Below, one piece after another: positions 1 through 6,727 of a DNA stretch of 16,279 nt. The notes beneath the pieces were generated by a model, which worked only from the letters and a program-made list of their open reading frames with translations, searched no databases and had not been told where the DNA came from. The translations under genes were made by a program, and so were the position numbers. How positions within the stretch are numbered: position 1 is the first letter of the stretch; each line of letters opens with the position of its first letter. The stretch spans positions 1 through 16,279 of the forward strand of contig JBLINY010000101.1 in the NCBI GenBank assembly GCA_047638695.1, read 5' to 3'. This stretch comes from JAHECQ01 sp047638695 (GTDB lineage Bacteria; Actinomycetota; Acidimicrobiia; Acidimicrobiales; SZUA-35).

Positions 1-1
1 T

Positions 2-433
2 CTCCCTGTGTCGCCCTCGGTCGATCCCGACCGGCTTTTATCCGAGCGAGACCGGTTGGTTGAGGTCCTGGGCGGCAACTGGCGGCAGGCGATCGGCGCT
101 GCTGCCCTCAACTGGGCATTCGACTATCTGGCACTCGTCGCCGCACTGTACGCAGTTGGCGCCGACCCACGGCTCAGCCTGGTCTTGCTTGCCTACGCAG
201 GAGCGATCGTCATGTCGATGATCCCCATCACTCCGGGTGGTCTCGGCTTCGTCGAGGCCGCGTTGCTGGCGCTTCTCGTACTGTCCGGCATCAGCGCTCA
301 AAGCGCTGGTCTGGCAACGCTGGCCTACCGGACGATCTCGCTGTTGTTGCCGCTTCTCGCCGCTGTACCGGCCTGGGTGCTCTACCGCTGGCGCTTCCGC
401 CCCGACATCGAGTCGCTTTCAGCCGAGGGGTAG
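2..433 (+). CDS. Lysylphosphatidylglycerol synthase TM/UPF0104-like membrane protein, C-terminal part
   Basis: The reading frame is open from the left edge, so the true start probably lies outside the window; a GTG at 8 is the first possible internal start. The visible part is an integral membrane protein. Hydrophobic helices run at about residues 27-50, 57-72, 80-98 and 103-126 counted from that GTG. The sequence ITPGGLGFVEAAL, followed by a helix and a short basic tail (YRWRFR), is typical of the C-terminal end of the flippase-like domain found in MprF N-termini, AglD and UPF0104 proteins. Members move or modify lipids or lipid-linked substrates, but the substrate is unknown for most. The stop at 431-433 lies inside the convergent nuclease gene, giving a 15-bp tail-to-tail overlap. 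The family call is fairly secure, the function is not. Confidence 0.8.
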   Translation, partial: LPVSPSVDPDRLLSERDRLVEVLGGNWRQAIGAAALNWAFDYLALVAALYAVGADPRLSLVLLAYAGAIVMSMIPITPGGLGFVEAALLALLVLSGISAQSAGLATLAYRTISLLLPLLAAVPAWVLYRWRFRPDIESLSAEG

Positions 434-1396
434 GTCGTCGTCGTCGGCCTTGGCCAGATAAGCCTTGCCCTCGTCACAATCAGATTGTGCCGGACACCAC
501 CGGCAGCCGGGTCCGGTTGAAGTGGCGGGCTCACGCTCGCCGGTGGAGAGCGCCACCATTTTCGCGATCGCATCGATCACCCTCATCGCGGTCGACCACA
601 AGAGGTCTTCGGTCACCGCTTCCTTTCGAGGCTGACCAGCGTCGAGGTAGTAATTCACGAGCAGTCGTGGAGGGATGCCGATTTTCAGCGTTTCGAGTAG
701 CGCGTAGAACCGAAGATCGTCGATGTGGCTCGGACTCGGTCGACCGGTCTTGAGGTCGATCAGTACCTTGCCCGCTTCGTTCCCGCGAGCTCGGCCCAAG
801 CTCAGGTCGACGGCGCCAGACAAAACGACGGTGTCGTCGCAGAGGTCGGCCCGAGATCGAGACTCCGAGACCGGCACCCATTTTCGGTTGATTGGGGGAA
901 ACGAATCGACGAACGTCGCGACGAAATCGTTGACCGCAACCGTCAGCTCAGCCCGCTCGCCTTCTGAGAGCCGACCGATGAACTCACCGATACCGCGTCC
1001 ATCGGCCTCCAGCCGAGCCATCGCGTCATCAACCAGGTCGAGAGGTGTCGGGTTGCCGCGTCGACCGATGAGCAGCTCGATGGCCTTGTGGGCCACCGTG
1101 CCGCGTGCCGCGGGCACATTCCATTCGAAATCGGCGGCTTCCTCTGCCACGAACTTGGCCTCGCAGCCGTGTATGAGGCTGAGTTTCCGTTTGGAGACGA
1201 ACAACGGTGGGTCGTCGACCCTGGTTGCCAGTTCGGCCAGCGAGCTCTCGAGCTCATGCCGTAAGTGATCGCGGAGATCGTCGCGGAAGGTTGGGCGGTC
1301 GGTCGACCCGAGATCATCGATGATCTGTTGCTGGGCCGGATTCAGCTTCGGGGCATCGGTGACCGATGAAGTTTGCTCGGGGGCGATGATCGGCAC
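419..1396 (-). CDS. RecB/AddB-type PD-(D/E)XK nuclease with probable Fe-S cluster
   Basis: This looks like a stand-alone nuclease domain of the PDDEXK_1 (RecB/AddB C-terminal) type. With the GTG at 1396 as start it is 325 residues. A Q-motif-like stretch (LNPAQQQIIDDLG, about 18-30) recalls the start of UvrD-type helicases. The nuclease core follows: H103 in GTVAHKAIE, D197 in LSGAVDL, and D214/K216 in VLIDLKTG. Cys78 (IHGCEAKF), Cys298, Cys301 and Cys307 (C-x2-C-x5-C near the C terminus) match the four-cysteine iron staple of AddB and Cas4 nucleases. No helicase domain is present. The frame opens at 1492, but that start would overlap the upstream gene; the GTG at 1396 has no clear Shine-Dalgarno, so the start is uncertain. 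The gene follows the 107-residue gene by 35 bp and is probably the last gene of the ATPase operon. Its biological role is unknown; DNA repair or processing is the default guess. Confidence 0.85.
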   Translation of the reverse strand: MPIIAPEQTSSVTDAPKLNPAQQQIIDDLGSTDRPTFRDDLRDHLRHELESSLAELATRVDDPPLFVSKRKLSLIHGCEAKFVAEEAADFEWNVPAARGTVAHKAIELLIGRRGNPTPLDLVDDAMARLEADGRGIGEFIGRLSEGERAELTVAVNDFVATFVDSFPPINRKWVPVSESRSRADLCDDTVVLSGAVDLSLGRARGNEAGKVLIDLKTGRPSPSHIDDLRFYALLETLKIGIPPRLLVNYYLDAGQPRKEAVTEDLLWSTAMRVIDAIAKMVALSTGEREPATSTGPGCRWCPAQSDCDEGKAYLAKADDDDLPLG

Positions 1397-1431
1397 GAGA
1401 TGAGTATCGCAGCTTGCGTGGGCCGGATGGT

Positions 1432-1755
1432 TCAGGCAGCGCGAAGGTGGGGGATAACCAATGGCCTGAGGAGGTCTTCGGCCGCCGACCACAGAAGGTC
1501 GCGCTGCTGGCCGGCAACGCCCCCGGCCAGCCGATTCGATGCCAACACGCCATCGATCATGTCACCGGCGACAGCGAAACTCGGCCTGTCCTTCAGGCGC
1601 ACCGACACGGTGGTGGAACCGTCAGCCTTACGGCTGAGTGAACGATCCGTTCCCGGTGTACGAGGCGGGCTGCGAAACTGGGGAGGTTCGTACCCTTGCT
1701 GGCGAGCCGCCGCCGACAAGCGACGAGCGAGCTCAGCGAACTCCAATGACGTCAT
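1432..1755 (-). CDS. Conserved-looking small protein of unknown function
   Basis: This encodes 107 residues and I cannot assign a family. It is soluble-looking, with an N-terminal amphipathic helix (TSLEFAELARRLSAAARQQG), a Pro/Arg-rich linker (FRSPPRTPGTDR) and a beta-like middle (TTVSVRLKDRPSFAVAG). It ends in a helical part containing RDLLWSAAEDLL. There is no signal peptide, no membrane segment and no cysteine. The ATG at 1755 is preceded by AGGGGG at a 5-nt spacing, a good ribosome site, which supports a real gene over a chance frame. It lies 89 bp after the ATPase stop and 35 bp before the nuclease start, all on the minus strand. I recall similar small proteins beside this nuclease in other actinobacteria, but this is memory and not a search result. 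A partner or regulator of the nuclease is one possibility. Confidence 0.7.
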   Translation of the reverse strand: MTSLEFAELARRLSAAARQQGYEPPQFRSPPRTPGTDRSLSRKADGSTTVSVRLKDRPSFAVAGDMIDGVLASNRLAGGVAGQQRDLLWSAAEDLLRPLVIPHLRAA

Positions 1756-1844
1756 CGTCGCCCCCTATCGCCGTACCCAAAGACCTGCCTGTTCTCCACA
1801 ACGTCACTATGACGAAGGGGTCTGACAGGCACCGGCGACGGCTG

Positions 1845-4800
1845 CTACGGCAGAGGCACCTGAAGCTGGCGGTGTTCGCCAGTGATCGCGAGCAGCCCTC
1901 GCCCCGGTCGGGGGTTGACCCGTACGTCGTCGTCGAGACGCCCAGTGAGGCCTACCGCCGAGCCGTCGAGAGCACCGCTCGGACTTAGCAGCAGACCGCC
2001 CCGGTGAGCCGGCAGCTTCTTGCGAAGGTCCGATCGGCCATCGACGAAGTCGAGCGGCCCAGCCAAGAAGACGGCGTGTGGTCGGCCAGCCAGACCCGCG
2101 AAGTCGATGTGTTCGGCCTCGATGCGCTGTGCATCATCGAGCATGATGACAACCCTGGCGTCGGGGGGAAGTTGAGCCAAGCACTTCGCCAGCTCTCCCG
2201 ACGAACAGACCACGTCGAACGCCGAGCTGTCGACGAGGGGTGATCGTCGTGAGCCGGGCACGGCGATGGTCGTCCACCCAGCGGTGCCGGCCATGGCAGC
2301 GATGGCGATGAGTGCCGTGCTTCGTCCGCTTTTTGGTGGGCCGGTCACGACGAACAACGGACCATCTTCGTCGGCATCGACCCAGGCAGCCACGCCCGAG
2401 TCGAGTTCGATACCAATGGCGAGCGGTTGTTCGAACTCCGCCGGTGGCGAGAGGGTTGGAACCGCACTCAGGGGCAGCGGCCAGCCAACGTTCACGAACA
2501 CTTTGGGTTCGTTGCGGATCTGGCCCGAGGGGTGCTGCTGACAGAGCCGTGCAGCGATCTCGGTGTGGATGGCAGATCCGGCGCCGGTGTCGAGATAGGC
2601 GAGTTGGGTCAGTCGCTTGCTGGAGACGTCGACTGCACGCCCGGGCGAGCCGAGGCTGGCGGTAAGTTCCCTCGGCACGCCGTAGGCAGTTGGACTGGCA
2701 TCGCCCGGCAGCTGGAAGATGAAGCGCTGGCTCACGTTGAGGGCCAGTCGTGAGTCAGCGATCTGTGCTGTTCCTCCGATGATTATTTGGACGCCGGTGC
2801 CCAACGATTCGGTGAGGAGGGTCATGAGTGGCTGGAGAAGGCGGCTTCGGGTGTCTTCGCCTCGTCTGATCAACCGCTCGGTTCCTGAGACCAGCAACAT
2901 GATGCGATGCACGGGGTGGCCGGTCAGCTCTTCGTGCTGTTCGATCGTGGCGGCACCGGAGGCGACGAGGGTGGCCCGACGTTCGGCAACGGTCAGGTTC
3001 AAGTGTTCGATGAGGCGAAAGGCCAGGGTCTCGTCTCTGGTTGCGATGGTTCCGGTTTGGGGAAGGGCAGCGAGGCGCGCCAGACCCGATCCGTCGAGAT
3101 CAATGGCATGGATGTGCAGCAGATCGGGTCCGTTCAGCACGGCGGCTGAGGTCGCGATACTCACCAAGCTCTCGGTGACACCTGAACCAGCGCCGCCGAG
3201 CAACAACACCTGCTCGTCGGTGGATGACAACGTCAGGACCGTCTGAGCTTGCTCGTCCGGTCGGTCTTGGAGGCCAATGGGGAATGCTTGGAAGGGTGCT
3301 TCGTCGACAACGTGAGTTGCGAGCAGCTCCCGTAGCGGAACCGAGTCTGGGAGGTCGGCCGGCCAAGGGATGGCCGACTGTGTCCAGCCCGTCTTTTCAG
3401 CGGCCAACTGGAGCTGTTCAACCAGGGCGTACATGTCGGTTTCTTCCATCGGGGCCTTGGCCTCGCGATGAATTCCACGGTGCTGGGCCAGCGATCCGAG
3501 GGGCACCAGTTGAGCGTCAATGGGGGTCGGTTCGGTGCTGAGGTCCCGGCGTCGGCCAGCTACACGAGCGGTCTGGAACTCGGTGAGGTCTCGGCCGTGA
3601 AACCGGGCGTACGCCCGGCCGACGCTGGTGTCGGGGATACTGGCCGCGACCCCGGAGTCGAGCACCACCTTGCTGTGGCTCGGCTTCATCACTCGCAAGC
3701 ACACTCGTAGGCCAGCGTTAGCTTCAACCTGTGGCGGCAGCTGACCTTCGAAGTTCTGGGTGACCAGCAGCAGATGGACACCGAGTGCCCGGCCGATGCG
3801 GGTGACCCGAATCAGCTCCTGAAGGCGCTCCTTGCCTTCATCGCTCGCCAGCAGTTCGCTGAACTCGTCAACAATTACCAGCAACCTCGGGATGGCCGGT
3901 AGCGACGGATTCGACGTTCGGGCTGCGCGGTACGCGTCGAGATCACCGCCGACTCCGTGGAACAGGTGCTGGCGGCGACGTTGTTCAGCATCGAGGAGGT
4001 CGATGGTGCGTTTGAACTCTTCGATGTGGAGGTTGGTGCTCATCCCGACGACGTGTGGGAGCCGTGAAGTGAGCGCATGGTCGACGCCGCCCTTGAAGTC
4101 GACAATCACGATGCCGAGATCGTCTGGATGGTTGTCGAGACAAAGTGAGGTGAGGAACGTCATCAAGAACTCGGTCTTGCCCGAGCCGGACATGCCGCCG
4201 ACCAAACCGTGGGGACCGTGCTCGGCGATGTCGATCACCATCGGGGTATCCGACGACAGCCCGACCGTGGCAGTCGTTTGAGGTGACCGTTGCTTCCAGC
4301 GCTCGAGTAGGTCGGCCCCGTCGATCGCCTGGATGTCCAGGAGGTCGACCAGGTGAATGGCGCCATCAGCGCCAACGCTGGCCTCTTTCAGAGCGGGCCG
4401 GAGAGCGGCGAGACTGCGGGCTGCTTGCTCGGCGACGACGATTGGCATCTCTGCTGTACGCACGCGTTTGACGAGGGGCTGATCGCGGCTCTCGAACGTG
4501 GCATCGTCTGCGGTTTCGCCGGTTGTCAGCACCGCCTGGGTGCCTTCTGGAGTCGAGGTTTGGTCGATGACGATGCCGATGACACCCAGCTCAGGGCCGC
4601 GAAGCAGCAGATCAGTGAGCTCAGTGCCCGGAATGGTGTGGCTTCCGTCCACCACGACGACGTGAAGGGGAAGTCTCAGATTCTTGTCGCCATCGTCGGA
4701 GCGGGTGTCGAGGAGCTGCTTGAGCGCCTGCAGCTGGACGGCTCGAGCCGATGCGTCCAGAGCGATTGTTGATGTTCTCGGGCCGCTGAACGTGTGAGGC

Positions 4801-6119
4801 AGCCAGCGAGCGAAGGCCCAATCGGCCGCATGTTCAGGTTCGGTGAAGAGCCACATGCGCGTGTCAGCTGGCGAATGGGTGGCGGCTAGTTCCAGCAGCA
4901 TGCTGCGGGCGATGGCGCGGCCACGATCAGCGGAACCAGTGATTGCGAGCGAACCCGTTGTCGTGAACGACGACACCAGCGGGGTTCCCCAAACGGTTGG
5001 ACGTCCGAGCATCACATCATCATCGCCAGCATCGATCTTCGAAGGGAGCTCGGCCAGCCCGACCGCCACCGATCCGAAGTCGCTGTCGGCCGGAATCCGC
5101 TCCCACAGCCGACGGTGGCGAACAGTGGCGCGAAACGATGCGATTCCACCCATGCAGCTCAGCTCCCGGCGACGGGTGCGCTCAGTCGATCGGAGTTCGG
5201 CCAGCATTAGCTCGAACGCAGCGAGCTCGATCTCGTGGTCGGCGAAGGCTTGAATGCGATCGGCCTTGCGGCGCTTGCGCTGGCGTTGGGCGTCGTAGGT
5301 GAACAGGATGGGGGCCAAGGCGATGATCAGCAGGAACTGCCATCGTCCGGTCATCAGGGCGAAGCCGACACCCGTCACGAGCGGTGTCAGGGAGCGCCAC
5401 CAGGGAGTCTTGGCCGGCTCAGCCTGACTCGGCTCCTTCGGCCTCTTCAATCGCGCCGGCAACGGCTCGTTCGCTTGCCGAAAGCGGCGGGGCAGGGCCC
5501 AGTCAGCCCCGCCGGCATCGCCGAGTACCGCATGGTCAGTGGAGCCAACATGGACCACCGTCAGCACCGTGGCACCTACCTGAACGTACTGTCCCGGTTC
5601 GACCATCGCCACGTCGGAACAGTCGATGTCGACGCCCTCTACCTGGGTGCCGTTGGTCGACTCCATATCGGCAACCGTAAGAACGCCGTCGGCGTGAAGT
5701 TCGATGGTTACGTGGTGACCCGATAGACCTGCGTCGTCGAGAGTTATCTCAGCATTGTCGGAGCGGCCAATGACGCACGGCCCTACGTCCAGTCGTGACC
5801 AGTGGCCAGCGTCGGGGCCGGCCACGGTCACAACGAAGTAGCCCGGTTCGCGGTCAACCGCAGGGCCGGTGCGCTGTTGTGGCGCTGCATAGGTTGACCC
5901 GCACTCGATGATGTCGCCGTTGCGAAGGGCCAGCTGGTCAATGATGGCGACCGAGCCGATGTCGACCTCGTGGACACGCACCGGGAGTCCGCGGAAGCCG
6001 AGATTAGCCAGCTCATCGCCCAACAATCGGACCGGTGATGTGGGATCGGCCTCGACCAACACGTCGTGCAGAGTGTTGTCGGTGTCGCGCACCTGCAGTC
6101 GCCACACAGTCATCGGCAT
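1845..6119 (-). CDS. FHA-domain FtsK/SpoIIIE ATPase, type VII secretion EssC/EccC-like
   Basis: A 1424-residue membrane ATPase, the likely motor of a type VII (ESX/WXG100) secretion system. Residues 1-75 form a small ubiquitin/YukD-like or FHA-like domain. Residues 95-190 are a forkhead-associated domain with IGRS (117-120), GHHV (134-137) and STNGT (154-158), which in this fold bind phosphothreonine. One or two membrane segments span about 244-275 (SLTPLVTGVGFALMTG, FLLIIALAPILF), followed by a very basic stretch (QRQRKRRKADR). An ATPase-like region without a P-loop lies at 375-560. The main FtsK domain has Walker A GGMSGSGKTE (641-650) and Walker B LLVIVDEF (746-753). Two further FtsK-like domains are degenerate: GGAGSGVTE at 975-983, where Val replaces Lys, and GPPKSGRST at 1260-1268, where Arg replaces Lys. 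FHA, membrane anchor and three FtsK modules resemble Firmicute EssC more than mycobacterial EccC. An in-frame TAA lies 6 bp upstream of ATG 6119; the ATG at 6113 is an alternative start. The WXG100 gene lies upstream on the same strand. Confidence 0.9.
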   Translation of the reverse strand: MPMTVWRLQVRDTDNTLHDVLVEADPTSPVRLLGDELANLGFRGLPVRVHEVDIGSVAIIDQLALRNGDIIECGSTYAAPQQRTGPAVDREPGYFVVTVAGPDAGHWSRLDVGPCVIGRSDNAEITLDDAGLSGHHVTIELHADGVLTVADMESTNGTQVEGVDIDCSDVAMVEPGQYVQVGATVLTVVHVGSTDHAVLGDAGGADWALPRRFRQANEPLPARLKRPKEPSQAEPAKTPWWRSLTPLVTGVGFALMTGRWQFLLIIALAPILFTYDAQRQRKRRKADRIQAFADHEIELAAFELMLAELRSTERTRRRELSCMGGIASFRATVRHRRLWERIPADSDFGSVAVGLAELPSKIDAGDDDVMLGRPTVWGTPLVSSFTTTGSLAITGSADRGRAIARSMLLELAATHSPADTRMWLFTEPEHAADWAFARWLPHTFSGPRTSTIALDASARAVQLQALKQLLDTRSDDGDKNLRLPLHVVVVDGSHTIPGTELTDLLLRGPELGVIGIVIDQTSTPEGTQAVLTTGETADDATFESRDQPLVKRVRTAEMPIVVAEQAARSLAALRPALKEASVGADGAIHLVDLLDIQAIDGADLLERWKQRSPQTTATVGLSSDTPMVIDIAEHGPHGLVGGMSGSGKTEFLMTFLTSLCLDNHPDDLGIVIVDFKGGVDHALTSRLPHVVGMSTNLHIEEFKRTIDLLDAEQRRRQHLFHGVGGDLDAYRAARTSNPSLPAIPRLLVIVDEFSELLASDEGKERLQELIRVTRIGRALGVHLLLVTQNFEGQLPPQVEANAGLRVCLRVMKPSHSKVVLDSGVAASIPDTSVGRAYARFHGRDLTEFQTARVAGRRRDLSTEPTPIDAQLVPLGSLAQHRGIHREAKAPMEETDMYALVEQLQLAAEKTGWTQSAIPWPADLPDSVPLRELLATHVVDEAPFQAFPIGLQDRPDEQAQTVLTLSSTDEQVLLLGGAGSGVTESLVSIATSAAVLNGPDLLHIHAIDLDGSGLARLAALPQTGTIATRDETLAFRLIEHLNLTVAERRATLVASGAATIEQHEELTGHPVHRIMLLVSGTERLIRRGEDTRSRLLQPLMTLLTESLGTGVQIIIGGTAQIADSRLALNVSQRFIFQLPGDASPTAYGVPRELTASLGSPGRAVDVSSKRLTQLAYLDTGAGSAIHTEIAARLCQQHPSGQIRNEPKVFVNVGWPLPLSAVPTLSPPAEFEQPLAIGIELDSGVAAWVDADEDGPLFVVTGPPKSGRSTALIAIAAMAGTAGWTTIAVPGSRRSPLVDSSAFDVVCSSGELAKCLAQLPPDARVVIMLDDAQRIEAEHIDFAGLAGRPHAVFLAGPLDFVDGRSDLRKKLPAHRGGLLLSPSGALDGSAVGLTGRLDDDVRVNPRPGRGLLAITGEHRQLQVPLP

Positions 6120-6130
6120 GGTTTATTCAT
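6110..6130 (-). other. Possible six-codon leader ORF coupled to the ATPase gene
   Basis: On the minus strand an ATG at 6130 opens the peptide MNKPCR. Its TGA (6112-6110) overlaps the ATG at 6113, an in-frame alternative start of the ATPase, in an ATGA arrangement. AGGAG at 6147-6143 is the only good Shine-Dalgarno in this leader and lies 12 nt before the leader ATG, against 23 nt before the ATPase ATG at 6119. Translation of the ATPase by termination-reinitiation is therefore possible. The spacing is long even for the leader, so this is a tentative call. Confidence 0.3.
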
Positions 6131-6159
6131 CGGGCGTGTTGTCTCCTACCTAATACGAC

Positions 6160-6205
6160 TCGCACAAAACGAGACGAGCCGCACCGGGGTCGCCGGTGCG
6201 GCTCG
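6160..6205 (-). terminator. Hairpin terminator between the WXG100 gene and the ATPase gene
   Basis: A perfect 13-bp inverted repeat (arms 6175-6187 and 6193-6205, GC-rich) encloses a 5-nt loop. On the minus strand it is followed by TCTCGTTTTGTG, a modest T-rich tail. It lies just after the WXG100 stop and about 40-55 bp before the ATPase gene, so it can act as a partial terminator giving more WXG100 than ATPase transcript. The tail is weaker than in a textbook intrinsic terminator. Confidence 0.6.
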
Positions 6206-6238
6206 GTTCGGTGTGGCTTGGTTCGGTGTGGCTTGGTT
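6194..6238. repeat. Three tandem 15-bp repeats overlapping the terminator arm
   Basis: Three direct copies of a 15-bp unit lie at 6194-6208 (CGGTGCGGCTCGGTT), 6209-6223 and 6224-6238 (both CGGTGTGGCTTGGTT). Copies two and three are identical; the first differs at two C/T positions. The first copy contains one arm of the terminator hairpin, so in the minus-strand transcript the other copies offer alternative, imperfect 5' arms for the same 3' arm. Confidence 0.85.
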
Positions 6239-6252
6239 TGGTGGCCGTCCAG

Positions 6253-6546
6253 CTAGCCCCGGAGCTGGGCGGCGATCTGGGTGTCGGTGTCTTCGATGGT
6301 GGTCGCTGCACCGTCGAGGAAGGTTCCGAGGCCATCGAGTGCTTCGATGAGGGCTCGAGCACTCTCGGCCCACTCCTGGTACTTCTCGTCGAAGGCGATA
6401 GCGCTTTCGCCGCGGAAGCTGTCGGCCAGATCACCGAGGCGTGAGCGAAGGCTCTCGAAGGTGTCGGTGGTCTCGGTGGCTGCTGCCTTGACGTCGGTGG
6501 CGACACTGCGTGCATCGGCTGCCTTGAGAAGGATTTCGCTGCTCAT
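6253..6546 (-). CDS. WXG100 family protein (ESAT-6-like), type VII substrate candidate
   Basis: A 97-residue, mostly helical protein without Cys or signal peptide. Its size and its helix-turn-helix outline are those of WXG100 (ESAT-6/EsxA) proteins. Helix one runs at about 5-42, the turn is SFRGES (43-48), and helix two at about 50-90 is rich in Ala, Glu and Asp. The usual W-x-G is F44-R45-G46 here; a Trp lies further on at 59. No Tyr-x3-Asp/Glu export motif is seen at the C terminus, which ends QIAAQLRG. The ATG at 6546 has GGAG at about 8 nt, so I prefer it to longer frames running to 6813. It is first in the minus-strand operon, upstream of the FtsK-type ATPase that would export it. Family membership is likely given the neighbour; partner and role are unknown. 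Confidence 0.85.
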   Translation of the reverse strand: MSSEILLKAADARSVATDVKAAATETTDTFESLRSRLGDLADSFRGESAIAFDEKYQEWAESARALIEALDGLGTFLDGAATTIEDTDTQIAAQLRG

Positions 6547-6727
6547 GATTTGATCTCCGTTTCGGGGGTGGCTGCTGTCCTTCAGCGCCTGAGAAGAAAC
6601 GTATGGATGATTGGTCCATCCAGGAATGGGGACCGCTCTCCTCGGAATGGGGCGTGAACCGGCGTGAGCTCTAACCTGGCCCCAGCATGAGGCCTTTTGT
6701 TCAGCTCCAGTTCGGGGATCTCGTTTC
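6547..6727. promoter_or_regulatory. Divergent control region, WXG100 operon and MoxR/VWA operon
   Basis: These 181 bp separate two divergent operons and must carry both promoters, although I cannot place -35/-10 boxes with confidence. Two structures stand out. An inverted repeat, TGGATG at 6604-6609 and CATCCA at 6617-6622 with a 7-bp spacer, could be an operator. The 9-mer GGAATGGGG occurs at 6623-6631 and 6644-6652, exactly 21 bp apart (about two helical turns). A GGGGA at 6714-6718 serves as ribosome site for the GTG at 6728, and a GGAG serves the WXG100 gene. Confidence 0.5.

Noticed and set aside
419..1396. Nuclease as Cas4
   Set aside because: It shares the four-cysteine RecB fold but is longer, has a UvrD-like N-terminal stretch, and no CRISPR gene or array is nearby.
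4353..4772. Long open frames on the plus strand inside the ATPase gene
   Set aside because: They are antisense shadows of a clearly coding gene with recognisable domains; GC-rich codon bias creates such frames.
6194..6238. Short direct repeats as a possible CRISPR array
   Set aside because: Units are 15 bp, directly adjacent with no spacers, and only three copies; there are no cas genes.
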